DNA of 64,000 nucleotides from an uncultured Bacteroides sp. Lineage in GTDB: Bacteria > Bacteroidota > Bacteroidia > Bacteroidales > Bacteroidaceae. Positions 51,543 through 60,519 of this stretch are shown here, in pieces; within the stretch, counting starts at the first letter, position 1, and each line of letters begins with the position of its first letter. Position numbers and translations under genes: made by a program. Under the pieces are notes generated by a model, which was not told the origin of the DNA, made no database searches, and saw only the letters and a program-made list of their open reading frames with translations. The stretch spans positions 62,001-126,000 of the forward strand of contig URYL01000006.1 in NCBI GenBank assembly GCA_900552075.1. Direction: 5' to 3'.

Positions 51543-53644
51543 TCTCTTTGACCTTTGTTGAGGGCAATCCTTCTTAACCGGATGCGCAGATTGGATAATT
51601 CTGCATCAGTATGCGGGGAAGAAGGATTGTGTGGTTTTAATACAAGGCTATGATCTTTTCCGTTCAAGGCATCTGGAAGCACCACATCCTGACGGTAGAC
51701 CTTTTGCTCTTCGGCTGGGCGTAACAGGTAGGTTGCCTGAGTTTCGAATCGGTTGTAAGAGCGAAGAATGACCACATTCTTTCCCTTTTCAAGTGGAAGA
51801 AGTACTTTTTCAGTACGGAACTTCGTACGGTATGGATTCAAGTGTTTGGCAATCAATTTTCCGTTTACGTAGATTTCCATACCGTTTCCAGCTCCTACTT
51901 CTGCCAGCACATATTGTGAACGGGGTGCTTCGACTTCTCGCAGAATATAGTAGCTCGCAAACTGAGGACAATCGAGTGTACCTTCTTCTTTTGTTTGTTT
52001 CCAGGCTTTACCGGTAAGGGGAGAGTGCTGCAGGTTGGCAGATAAGGAGTCTTTGGCATGGAAAATTCCGTTCCCAGGTCCGCATACATAGGTTTCTCCC
52101 CATGTGGGGCTTGAGAGTGAATTTATTTTTTGTTCTTTACCTTTGTTTAAAGTGACGTGATACGTCTTTCCGTCAAGGGTCAAATCAATTTCACGTCCTG
52201 CTTCCTGGGAGGTATAAACCACTTCCAACTGCTTTAAAAGCAGTTGTTCAAAATCCCAGCTATAACCGATGACACTCCGGTAGTTGGTGTAATAGTCAAA
52301 GCAGGAATAACTGTATTGTGGAGTCGCATTCTGCGCAGTCAGTATTATGCTTCTGACCGTATTCCCGGGCAACGGTTCAATTTTCTTGTCGAAATCAAGT
52401 GTCAGTACATGAATCTGTTTGTCTTTATAGGCTGAGGCCGGTATGGTGAGCACCACTTCATCCCCATATTGCAGGTAAGTAGCCATTTTCCCGTCTCCTT
52501 TTTGCAAGACATATCCTGGCATTTGGAAGGTAATTTTTCCTTCTTTCGGATAAGTGCCTGAAAGGAACAGATATAAGTGGTTGTCTTTACGGGTCACTGC
52601 TCCCCAGTCAAATTCTTGCTGGAATGGAGAAGCTTCTGTTTGATATACAGCGTAACCATAATGAGAAAGCCAGTTACCCATTTGTTCCAGTACTTTTTTT
52701 TCAAAATCAACCACTTCGCCGTTTCCTTTAGGGCCGATGTTGAGCAAATAGTTTCCTCCTCTGGAAACTACGTTAATCAGACTGAGAATTTTCTCCCGTA
52801 CTTTGTCTTCCACCTTGCCGCGTTCCTGCCAGGAGCGGTAGCCCCAAGTCTCATTGAACATGGAAGCGGCGCTTTGCCAAGGAGCATGCAGTGTTTTTTC
52901 CGGATAGTCATTGTCGGCCATTACACAAAAATCGTACTGGTCGTTTCCCAGTCGTCCGCTGACCATGCAGTCGGGTTGGTACTGGTGAACCATTTCGTAA
53001 AGTTCTTTACTCTGTGCAGGAGTGTTGGAACCCATGTCGAACCAGAGCTCTGAGATAGTTCCGTAGCGAGTCAGCAATTCCTTCAACTGTTGCTTGGTAT
53101 AATTGTGATGAGCTTCCGTAATGAAATCCGCATTATGCGGTGACATGGGCGAAGCATACGGATAGTGCCAGTCGATGAGTGAAAAGTATAGTCCGAACCG
53201 TAACCCTTGTCGGCGGGCTGCTTCTGCCAATTCTTTGACGAAATCCCGTTTGCAAGGGCTGGCATCGTATGAATTGAACGGAGTGGTGGCAGTTTTGAAC
53301 AGGCAGAATCCATCGTGGTGCTTGCTGGTAAAGATAATGGAGTGCATACCTGCCTTCTTGGCCAGCAAGGCGATAGAGTCTGCATTGAACGCAGTGGGAT
53401 TAAACTCACTGGCTAATTTTTCGTATTCCTCTTGAGGTATTTGTGCGAAAGCCCGAATCTGTTCACTGTATCCATCTTGAATTTGTTTATGGTTCCAAAC
53501 TCCTCCCAGTTGTGAATAAAGTCCAAAATGGATGAACATGGAAAACTTATCTCCGTGCCATTGCTGGAAAGCTTGTGGAGAAACTTGGCCTTTCACTCCC
53601 AGACCGATTACACACACTAATAAGGTGATAAATAGCTTTTTCAT
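51536..53644 (-). CDS. Secreted alpha-L-fucosidase, GH29
   Basis: 702 residues with a signal peptide (MKKLFITLLVCVIGLGVKG). The GH29 barrel starts with QQWHGDKFSMFIHFGLYSQLGG; SKHHDGFCLF is the conserved active-site strand, and D203 in SELWFDMGSN is the expected nucleophile. A beta-sandwich domain and an additional roughly 250-residue C-terminal region follow. It removes fucose from host glycans in the periplasm. No SusC/SusD or other glycan genes are adjacent, so it is not part of a visible polysaccharide locus. Confidence 0.93.
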   Translation of the reverse strand: MKKLFITLLVCVIGLGVKGQVSPQAFQQWHGDKFSMFIHFGLYSQLGGVWNHKQIQDGYSEQIRAFAQIPQEEYEKLASEFNPTAFNADSIALLAKKAGMHSIIFTSKHHDGFCLFKTATTPFNSYDASPCKRDFVKELAEAARRQGLRFGLYFSLIDWHYPYASPMSPHNADFITEAHHNYTKQQLKELLTRYGTISELWFDMGSNTPAQSKELYEMVHQYQPDCMVSGRLGNDQYDFCVMADNDYPEKTLHAPWQSAASMFNETWGYRSWQERGKVEDKVREKILSLINVVSRGGNYLLNIGPKGNGEVVDFEKKVLEQMGNWLSHYGYAVYQTEASPFQQEFDWGAVTRKDNHLYLFLSGTYPKEGKITFQMPGYVLQKGDGKMATYLQYGDEVVLTIPASAYKDKQIHVLTLDFDKKIEPLPGNTVRSIILTAQNATPQYSYSCFDYYTNYRSVIGYSWDFEQLLLKQLEVVYTSQEAGREIDLTLDGKTYHVTLNKGKEQKINSLSSPTWGETYVCGPGNGIFHAKDSLSANLQHSPLTGKAWKQTKEEGTLDCPQFASYYILREVEAPRSQYVLAEVGAGNGMEIYVNGKLIAKHLNPYRTKFRTEKVLLPLEKGKNVVILRSYNRFETQATYLLRPAEEQKVYRQDVVLPDALNGKDHSLVLKPHNPSSPHTDAELSNLRIRLRRIALNKGQRDQ

Positions 53645-53755
53645 GGGCTTTGCTGAATTCGTTTAAGCAAAGATAAGGAGTTCTTTGTTTTTATAGTGCT
53701 TTTTTATGTAATTTTGCAGCCGATTTAAAAACCATTAAAAACAAGTTAAATTCAA

Positions 53756-54457
53756 ATGAAAAAATTATTTCTTTTCGTTCTTCTCCTGTCTGCCTTTGTA
53801 GGAGGAGCCGTGGCGCAGAACATTCAGTTACACTACGACTTGGGACGTGCCTTGTACAAATCACTCGACGAACGTCCTTGGGTAACCACCACGGTCGAAA
53901 TGTTCAAGGCCGACAATTGGGGAAGCACGTATTTCTTTGTCGATATGGATTACACGGATAAGGGAGTGGCTTCAGCCTATTGGGAAATCAGCCGAGAACT
54001 GAAATTCTGGAAAGCTCCTTTTTCTGCACACGTAGAATATAATGGTGGTTTAAATTATATCAATAATGCGTTCTTGGGAGGTGCCACTTATTCTTGGAAC
54101 AACAGTGACTTCTCAAAGACTTTTGGTATTCAGGTGCTCTATAAATACATCCAGAAGAATGCGAAGCCCCACAATTTCCAGTTGACGGGTACGTGGACGC
54201 TGAATTTCTGGCAGGAAAAGTTCACTTTCAGCGGATTTGCCGATTTCTGGCGGGAGAAGCATACCGATGTGAACGGGAAGAATCATAACTTCATATTTAT
54301 CAGTGAGCCTCAGTTCTGGATAAACCTGAACAAGTTCAAGCATGTGAACGACAATTTGAATCTGAGTGTCGGTTCGGAATGGGAGTTGAGTACCAATTTC
54401 GCTACTCGCGACGGTTTTTATTTTATTCCGACACTGGCCATGAAATGGAGTTTCTGA
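53756..54457 (+). CDS. DUF5020 outer-membrane protein, Tsx-like
   Basis: 233 residues with a signal peptide (MKKLFLFVLLLSAFVGGAVA). Alternating hydrophobic strands and a C-terminal aromatic residue (MKWSF) point to a 10-12-stranded barrel. The sequence fits DUF5020, related to Tsx nucleoside channels. It precedes an NCS2 nucleobase permease by 29 bases, so the two may form an outer and inner membrane uptake pair. Confidence 0.85.
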   Translation: MKKLFLFVLLLSAFVGGAVAQNIQLHYDLGRALYKSLDERPWVTTTVEMFKADNWGSTYFFVDMDYTDKGVASAYWEISRELKFWKAPFSAHVEYNGGLNYINNAFLGGATYSWNNSDFSKTFGIQVLYKYIQKNAKPHNFQLTGTWTLNFWQEKFTFSGFADFWREKHTDVNGKNHNFIFISEPQFWINLNKFKHVNDNLNLSVGSEWELSTNFATRDGFYFIPTLAMKWSF

Positions 54458-54486
54458 TAAGGAAATAGACTTAAAGCAATTATAAA

Positions 54487-55779
54487 ATGAAAATGCTGGA
54501 AAAATTATTTGGCTTTAATCCTCGAGAAACCCGTGTACGCACGGAAATCTTGGCAGGTATTACTACTTTTTTGACCATGGCCTACATTCTGGCGGTCAAT
54601 CCGAACATCCTGTCGGCTACGGGGATGGACAAAGGAGCCTTGTTTACGACGACGGTCGTGGCTTCTGCTTTTGCCACTTTGTTGATGGCTTTGTATGCGA
54701 AACTTCCTTTCGGACTGGCTCCGGGGATGGGCTTGAATGCCTTTTTTGCCTATACGGTATGTCTGACGCTGGGATATTCCTGGCAGTTTGCTTTGACGGC
54801 TGTGCTGCTGGAAGGTATTATCTTTATTCTCTTGACGATTACCAATCTGCGTGAAAAGATTGTGGATGCACTTCCGCTCACGCTTCGAAATGCCATTGGG
54901 GCAGGTATCGGTCTGTTTATCGCTTTCATCGGTTTGCAGAATGCCGGTATTATTGTAAACAACGATGCGACTTTGCTTTCACTGGGAGATATCACTTCAG
55001 GCTCTGCCTTACTGGGAATTATCGGTTTGCTGGTCACTTCCATCCTGCTGATAAAAAGAGTACGCGGTGCCTTGCTGATTGGTATCCTGCTGACTACCGT
55101 GATTGGCATTCCGATGGGGCAGACTCATCTGGATGGCGTGTTCAGTACACCTCCTTCCATAGCTCCGATTTTCTGTCAGTTCCAGTGGGAACATATCTTC
55201 ACCAAGGAAATGGTCATTGTCGTTTTCACTTTCCTGTTTGTGGATATGTTTGATACCATTGGTACCTTGGTGGGCGTAACCACAAAGGCAGGTATGGTGA
55301 CAAAAGACGGAAAGATTCCTCATTTGAAGCAGGCTTTCTTGGTAGATGCGGTAGGTACGACAGCTGGAGCCGTATTGGGAACCAGTACCATTACGACCTT
55401 TGTGGAGAGTGCTTCTGGAGTAGGAGAAGGGGGACGCAGCGGGCTGACAGCTTTCGTGACCGCCGTTTGTTTCCTGTTGTCCTTGTTCTTGGCTCCTTTC
55501 TTCCTGGCTGTTCCGGGAGCTGCTACGGCTCCGGTACTGATTTTGGTGGGACTGATGATGATGTCTTCCGTCAAGAAGGTAGATTTCCTGGATTATTCCG
55601 AGGCTATTCCAGCTTTCATCTGTATCATCTTCATGCCGTTGGCTTATAGTATCTCCGATGGTATTGTGCTGGGAATGATCAGTTATGTGCTGATTAACTT
55701 GTTGTGCGGACATACCAAGAAGCTGACGCCGGCCATGTACATCTTGTCGGTCATCTTTGTTTTTAAGTTTTTCTTGTAA
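54487..55779 (+). CDS. NCS2-family nucleobase permease (AzgA type)
   Basis: 430 residues, about 13-14 membrane segments. AzgA-type features: EILAGITTFLTMAYILAVNP, GLAPGMGLNAFFAYTV, FVDMFDTIGTLVGV and GTSTITTFVESASGVGEGGRSG. This group imports adenine, guanine or hypoxanthine by proton symport. Likely co-transcribed with the DUF5020 gene. Confidence 0.93.
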   Translation: MKMLEKLFGFNPRETRVRTEILAGITTFLTMAYILAVNPNILSATGMDKGALFTTTVVASAFATLLMALYAKLPFGLAPGMGLNAFFAYTVCLTLGYSWQFALTAVLLEGIIFILLTITNLREKIVDALPLTLRNAIGAGIGLFIAFIGLQNAGIIVNNDATLLSLGDITSGSALLGIIGLLVTSILLIKRVRGALLIGILLTTVIGIPMGQTHLDGVFSTPPSIAPIFCQFQWEHIFTKEMVIVVFTFLFVDMFDTIGTLVGVTTKAGMVTKDGKIPHLKQAFLVDAVGTTAGAVLGTSTITTFVESASGVGEGGRSGLTAFVTAVCFLLSLFLAPFFLAVPGAATAPVLILVGLMMMSSVKKVDFLDYSEAIPAFICIIFMPLAYSISDGIVLGMISYVLINLLCGHTKKLTPAMYILSVIFVFKFFL

Positions 55780-55807
55780 TTTTAGTCCGTTTTAAGGATA
55801 TAATAGC

Positions 55808-55851
55808 GCGGAAATGCTGGTGTAATATGAGCTGGTATTTCCGCTTTTTTT
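55808..55851 (+). terminator. Terminator of the permease operon
   Basis: GCGGAAAT/ATTTCCGC, 8-bp stem with a 21-base loop, followed by seven T. Confidence 0.8.
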
Positions 55852-55949
55852 GTGTATAATATTCTGTCAAGTGCTTGGTGTTAAAAGGATTTTCCTAACT
55901 TTGTTGAATGTGAAATGTATTTTATAATTAAACTTTTAAAATCTAAGAC

Positions 55950-56867
55950 ATGAATGATTCTTTTTTAGAAACACGACAAGTCACCAAACGCTATGCCAAC
56001 CATACGGCATTGGAGGAAGTAAGCATTCAAGTTCCTAAAGGGCAAGTCTTTGGTTTGCTGGGACCCAATGGAGCTGGGAAAACCACGCTAATTCGTATCA
56101 TTAACCGTATTACAGCGCCCGATGCGGGGGAAGTTTGGTTCGATGGGCACCTTTCCCAACCGCAGGATATTTATTCCATCGGTTATCTTCCGGAAGAACG
56201 GGGACTTTACAAGAAAATGAAAGTGGGGGAACAGGCTGTGTATCTGGCCCAACTGAAAGGATTGAGCCGTCAGGAAGCAAAAAAACGTCTGACCGACTGG
56301 TTCGATCGGTTTGACATTATGCCTTGGTGGAACAAGAAGCTGGAAGAGCTTTCCAAAGGGATGCAGCAGAAAGTACAGTTTGTCATTACTGTACTTCACC
56401 GTCCCCCTTTGTTGATTTTCGATGAGCCGTTCTCCGGTTTCGACCCTGTGAATGCGGAACTGTTGAAACGCGAAATCCTGAAGCTGAAAGAAGAAGGGCA
56501 TACCATTATCTTCTCTACGCATAACATGGCGTCCGTAGAAGAAATCTGCGACCACATTGCGCTGATCAATCATTCCCAGGTGGTGTTGCAAGGAGCTGTG
56601 CAAGACATACGTTCTCAGTATAAGAGCAATCAGTATGAACTGACGGTACGGTCGGGCAATCCTTTACCGGAATCGAATGCTTTTGAGGTGGTTGACAGTC
56701 AAGTTGTCGATGCGCAGACGGTCAGCTACAAATTGCGTAAACTGACTGCCATCTCCAATTCGGAAATGTTGTCACTGATTGGCGCCCAAACTGAAATCAT
56801 TCAGTTCTCAGAATGTATTCCTTCTATGAATGATATTTTTATCCGTACGGTAGAAGGTAAAATTTAA
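55950..56867 (+). CDS. ABC transporter ATP-binding protein (NatA-like)
   Basis: 305 residues. Walker A GPNGAGKT, signature ELSKGMQQK, Walker B LLIFDEPFSGFDP and the switch histidine in FSTHNM. A C-terminal DUF4162-like extension (about 215-305) matches the NatA/ABC-2 exporter type. It energises the permease that begins 16 bases after it. Confidence 0.93.
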   Translation: MNDSFLETRQVTKRYANHTALEEVSIQVPKGQVFGLLGPNGAGKTTLIRIINRITAPDAGEVWFDGHLSQPQDIYSIGYLPEERGLYKKMKVGEQAVYLAQLKGLSRQEAKKRLTDWFDRFDIMPWWNKKLEELSKGMQQKVQFVITVLHRPPLLIFDEPFSGFDPVNAELLKREILKLKEEGHTIIFSTHNMASVEEICDHIALINHSQVVLQGAVQDIRSQYKSNQYELTVRSGNPLPESNAFEVVDSQVVDAQTVSYKLRKLTAISNSEMLSLIGAQTEIIQFSECIPSMNDIFIRTVEGKI

Positions 56868-56883
56868 TTAAATCTATTTTGCT

Positions 56884-58137
56884 ATGAACAAGACTTGGAT
56901 TATTATTCAACGTGAATTTATAAATCGAGTGAGCAAGAAATCATTCATTTTGCTCACCATCCTGATGCCGTTTGTGTTTGCGGCACTTATTTTTGTTCCC
57001 TTGTGGTTATCTACAGTCAAGGGAGGCGACCAGAAACAGGTAGCGGTCATTGATGCCACCATGAAATACCTGCCTCAGTTCAAGGACGATGAATCCTGGC
57101 ATTTTGTCGGTGTGCCTCAAATGGAGGCTTCTTTCCGGACAGATTCCAGCGCGTTTGAGGCTGTGGTGGAAATCAAGGCCGACTTAGTGGCTCATCCGGA
57201 AGCCGTGACCATTTATTCACGGAAAGAAGTGCCGAACAGTCTTTCTCGACTGGTAGGCGAGACACTTGATGAACAGGTACGCCAGGATAAACTGCTTCAC
57301 TATGACATTCCTCAGTTACCTTCCATCATGCAAGATATGAACCGGAAACTGAATATCCGAACAATAAAATGGAGTGACGACGGCACGGAAAGCGAATCGA
57401 ATGCGGGAGCAGCCATGGCCGCCGGCATGGTATTGACTTTCCTTATTTATATGTTTGTAATGTCTTACGGAGGTATGGTGATGCAAAGTGTGATGGAGGA
57501 AAAGACCAACCGCATTGTGGAAGTCATTGTGTCTTCTGTCCGTCCTTTTCAGCTGATGATTGGAAAGATTGTGGGTATCGGGCTGGTAGGTGTGGCCCAG
57601 CTGGCCATTTGGATTCTGTTGATTGTGGTGTTGTTGGGCATTGCGGGTAGCTTATCCGGCAGTTCCCCGGAGTTGATGGGAGAGGCTTCCGGGTTACTGG
57701 CTACACTTCACGGATTGAATTTAGCCAAAATGGGAGGCTTCTTTGTCTTGAACTTCATTGGAGGTTATCTGGTATATGCGTCTATCTTTGCGGCCATCGG
57801 GGCGGCCATCAACGGGCAGGAAGATTCCCAGCAGTTTATGACTCCGATTATTCTGTTACTGATTTTTGCGCTGTATGCGGGTATCTATAGTTCCGATAAT
57901 CCTGACGGACCACTGGCTATCTGGTGCTCCATGATTCCGTTTACTTCTCCTATTGTCATGATGGTGCGTTTGCCTTTCGATGTACCGGTATGGGAAACCG
58001 TGCTGTCGGTGGTGATTTTGTATGCCGCTGCTTTCGGTATGATTTGGATAGCGGGAAAGATTTACCGGGTAGGTATTCTGATGTACGGCAAGAAACCTTC
58101 TTTCAAGGAAATGATTCGTTGGATTACGTATAAATGA
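56884..58137 (+). CDS. ABC-2 type permease (NatB-like)
   Basis: 417 residues. One N-terminal membrane helix (about 21-42), a large extracytoplasmic domain (about 45-175), then five or six helices; VMEEKTNRIVEVIVSSVRPFQLMIGKIVG is the diagnostic segment of the NatB group. With the preceding ATPase it forms an exporter of ions or small peptides; the substrate is unknown. Confidence 0.92.
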   Translation: MNKTWIIIQREFINRVSKKSFILLTILMPFVFAALIFVPLWLSTVKGGDQKQVAVIDATMKYLPQFKDDESWHFVGVPQMEASFRTDSSAFEAVVEIKADLVAHPEAVTIYSRKEVPNSLSRLVGETLDEQVRQDKLLHYDIPQLPSIMQDMNRKLNIRTIKWSDDGTESESNAGAAMAAGMVLTFLIYMFVMSYGGMVMQSVMEEKTNRIVEVIVSSVRPFQLMIGKIVGIGLVGVAQLAIWILLIVVLLGIAGSLSGSSPELMGEASGLLATLHGLNLAKMGGFFVLNFIGGYLVYASIFAAIGAAINGQEDSQQFMTPIILLLIFALYAGIYSSDNPDGPLAIWCSMIPFTSPIVMMVRLPFDVPVWETVLSVVILYAAAFGMIWIAGKIYRVGILMYGKKPSFKEMIRWITYK

Positions 58138-58143
58138 CTTTTC

Positions 58144-58237
58144 AGTACTTCCAGGGCAGTACCGTAGTACTTTCAAGGCAGTACTGCAGTACTTTCAGTG
58201 AAGTACTTTAGTACTGTTTAGGAAGTACTGATATTGC
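58144..58237. repeat. Palindrome array C: units at exactly 22 bp
   Basis: Full palindromes AGTACCGTAGTACT (58158), AGTACTGCAGTACT (58180) and AGTACTTTAGTACT (58202) start 22 bp apart. A right half-site AGTACT at 58144-58149 and a left half-site AGTACTG at 58224 fit one further unit on each side at the same step. Spacers share TTTCA. It begins 7 bases after the permease stop, between converging genes. Confidence 0.87.
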
Positions 58238-58296
58238 CTAAAAGGTTGGTAAATAGTTCCTTTTACATCAAGCTGAAAAAATGATGGAGGAAGTAT

Positions 58297-58341
58297 AAAA
58301 AAGCAGAGGCGTCTCAAAATCTGAGACGCCTCTGCTTTTTT
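58297..58341. terminator. Strong bidirectional terminator
   Basis: A 20-bp stem (AAAAAAGCAGAGGCGTCTCA with its reverse complement) and 5-base loop, with A-run on the left and T-run on the right, between the ABC permease and mutB. Confidence 0.92.
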
Positions 58342-58355
58342 ATAGAAATCTTCTT

Positions 58356-60509
58356 TTATTCTTCTTCCGCTTCCAGTAACAGTTCCATTACCTGACAAGC
58401 CGATTTGGCGACGGAAGTACCCGGGCCAAAGATGGCCATTACGCCGGCTTTATACAGGAAGTCATAATCCTGTGCCGGGATGACACCTCCGGCAAAGACC
58501 AGGATATCTTCACGTCCCAGACGCTTCAATTCGGCAATGATTTGCGGAATCAAGGTCTTGTGTCCGGCAGCCAGTGACGATACACCTACTGCATGTACGT
58601 CGTTTTCCACGGCTTCGCGGGCTGCTTCTTCCGGTGTCTGGAACAACGGTCCCATATCCACGTCGAAGCCACAGTCGGCAAATCCGGTTGCTACTACTTT
58701 GGCACCACGGTCGTGTCCGTCCTGTCCCATTTTGGCAATCATGACACGCGGACGGCGGCCTTCTTTCTTGGCAAATTCTTCGGTCAGTTCGCAAGCCCGT
58801 GCGAAATCTGCGTCCTTTTTACTTTCTGATGAATACACGCCTGATATTGTTCTGATAATTGCTTTATAACGTCCTACGACTTTTTCGCAGGCATCGGATA
58901 TTTCTCCCAGTGTGGCCCGTACGCGCGCAGCTTCAACAGCCAGTTCCAGCAGGTTGCCCTTGCCGGTACGTACGCATTCGGTGATAGCCTCCAGTGCCTT
59001 GTCCACCTCGGCCTGGTTACGCCCTTCTTTCAGGCGGCGCAGATTCTCAATCTGTTCCTGACGTACGGCGGTGTTGTCTACTTCCAAAATGTCAATCGGG
59101 TCTTCTTTTTCCAAACGGTATTTGTTGGTACCCACAATGGTCTGCTCGCCGGAGTCGATACGAGCCTGTGTGCGGGCAGCCGCTTCTTCGATACGCATCT
59201 TCGGAATACCTGTTTCGATGGCCTTGGCCATACCACCCAGTTTCTCGATTTCCTGAATGTGTTCCCATGCCTTGTGAGCCAGCTCGTTGGTCAAGGATTC
59301 CACATAGTAAGAACCTCCCCACGGATCCACGTTCTTGCAAATCTGTGTTTCTTCCTGAATGTAAATCTGCGTGTTTCGGGCGATACGGGCCGAGAAGTCC
59401 GTCGGCAAGGCGATGGCTTCATCCAGTGCGTTGGTATGCAGTGACTGCGTGTGTCCCAGTGCGGCAGCCATAGCCTCGATACAAGTACGTCCTACGTTGT
59501 TGAACGGGTCCTGTTCGGTCAGTGACCATCCGGAAGTCTGAGAGTGTGTACGCAGAGCCAGTGATTTCGGGTTCTTCGGATGGAACTGTTTTACAATCTT
59601 GGCCCACAGCATACGGGCGGCACGCATCTTGGCAATTTCCATGAAATGGTTCATACCGATGGCCCAGAAAAACGACAGACGGGGAGCAAAGGCATCGATG
59701 TCGATACCGGCAGCGACTCCCGCACGAAGGTATTCCAAACCGTCGGCCAGGGTATAAGCCAGTTCGATGTCGGCTGTAGCACCTGCTTCCTGCATGTGGT
59801 ATCCCGAGATAGAGATGGAGTTGAATTTCGGCATCTTCTGAGAAGTGTATTCAAAGATGTCGGAAATAATCTTCATGGAGAAGGCAGGCGGATAAATATA
59901 GGTGTTGCGCACCATGAATTCCTTCAGGATATCGTTCTGGATGGTTCCGGCCATTTCTTCCAGTTTGGCACCCTGTTCCAGTCCCGCATTGATGTAGAAC
60001 GCCATGATGGGAAGCACTGCCCCGTTCATGGTCATGGATACAGACATCTTGTTCAAGGGAATGCCGTCGAAAAGCACCTTCATGTTTTCCAGCGAGCAGA
60101 TAGACACGCCGGCCTTACCCACATCGCCCACTACGCGCGGATGGTCCGGGTCGTAGCCGCGGTGAGTCGGAAGGTCGAAGGCGACCGACAGACCTTTCTG
60201 TCCGGAAGCCAGGTTACGACGGTAAAAGGCGTTGGATTCTTCTGCGGTAGAGAATCCGGCATACTGACGGATGGTCCACGGACGGAAGGTGTACATCATG
60301 GAGTATGGGCCACGAAGATAAGGAGGAATACCTGCTACATAGTTCAGGTGTTCCATGCCCTCCAGGTCTTCCTTGGTATATACAGGCTTCACCTGAATCT
60401 GTTCAGGTGTTTTCCAGTTGGCGGTGATGCCATTCTCTTTCTGCCATTCCATGCCGTTCTGCGGATGGAAACCGGCAAATATATCGATTTGTGTAAAATT
60501 CTGTCTCAT
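58356..60509 (-). CDS. mutB: Methylmalonyl-CoA mutase large subunit
   Basis: 717 residues from the ATG at 60509, 10 bases after the mutA stop; a longer frame to 60593 overlaps mutA. The substrate barrel (about 50-560, with YAGFSTAEESNAFYR and RTHSQTSGWSL) is followed by a B12-binding domain with the cobalt-ligand motif D-G-H-D-R-G. It interconverts succinyl-CoA and methylmalonyl-CoA in the propionate pathway. Confidence 0.96.
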   Translation of the reverse strand: MRQNFTQIDIFAGFHPQNGMEWQKENGITANWKTPEQIQVKPVYTKEDLEGMEHLNYVAGIPPYLRGPYSMMYTFRPWTIRQYAGFSTAEESNAFYRRNLASGQKGLSVAFDLPTHRGYDPDHPRVVGDVGKAGVSICSLENMKVLFDGIPLNKMSVSMTMNGAVLPIMAFYINAGLEQGAKLEEMAGTIQNDILKEFMVRNTYIYPPAFSMKIISDIFEYTSQKMPKFNSISISGYHMQEAGATADIELAYTLADGLEYLRAGVAAGIDIDAFAPRLSFFWAIGMNHFMEIAKMRAARMLWAKIVKQFHPKNPKSLALRTHSQTSGWSLTEQDPFNNVGRTCIEAMAAALGHTQSLHTNALDEAIALPTDFSARIARNTQIYIQEETQICKNVDPWGGSYYVESLTNELAHKAWEHIQEIEKLGGMAKAIETGIPKMRIEEAAARTQARIDSGEQTIVGTNKYRLEKEDPIDILEVDNTAVRQEQIENLRRLKEGRNQAEVDKALEAITECVRTGKGNLLELAVEAARVRATLGEISDACEKVVGRYKAIIRTISGVYSSESKKDADFARACELTEEFAKKEGRRPRVMIAKMGQDGHDRGAKVVATGFADCGFDVDMGPLFQTPEEAAREAVENDVHAVGVSSLAAGHKTLIPQIIAELKRLGREDILVFAGGVIPAQDYDFLYKAGVMAIFGPGTSVAKSACQVMELLLEAEEE

Positions 60510-60519
60510 AGTGTGCAAT

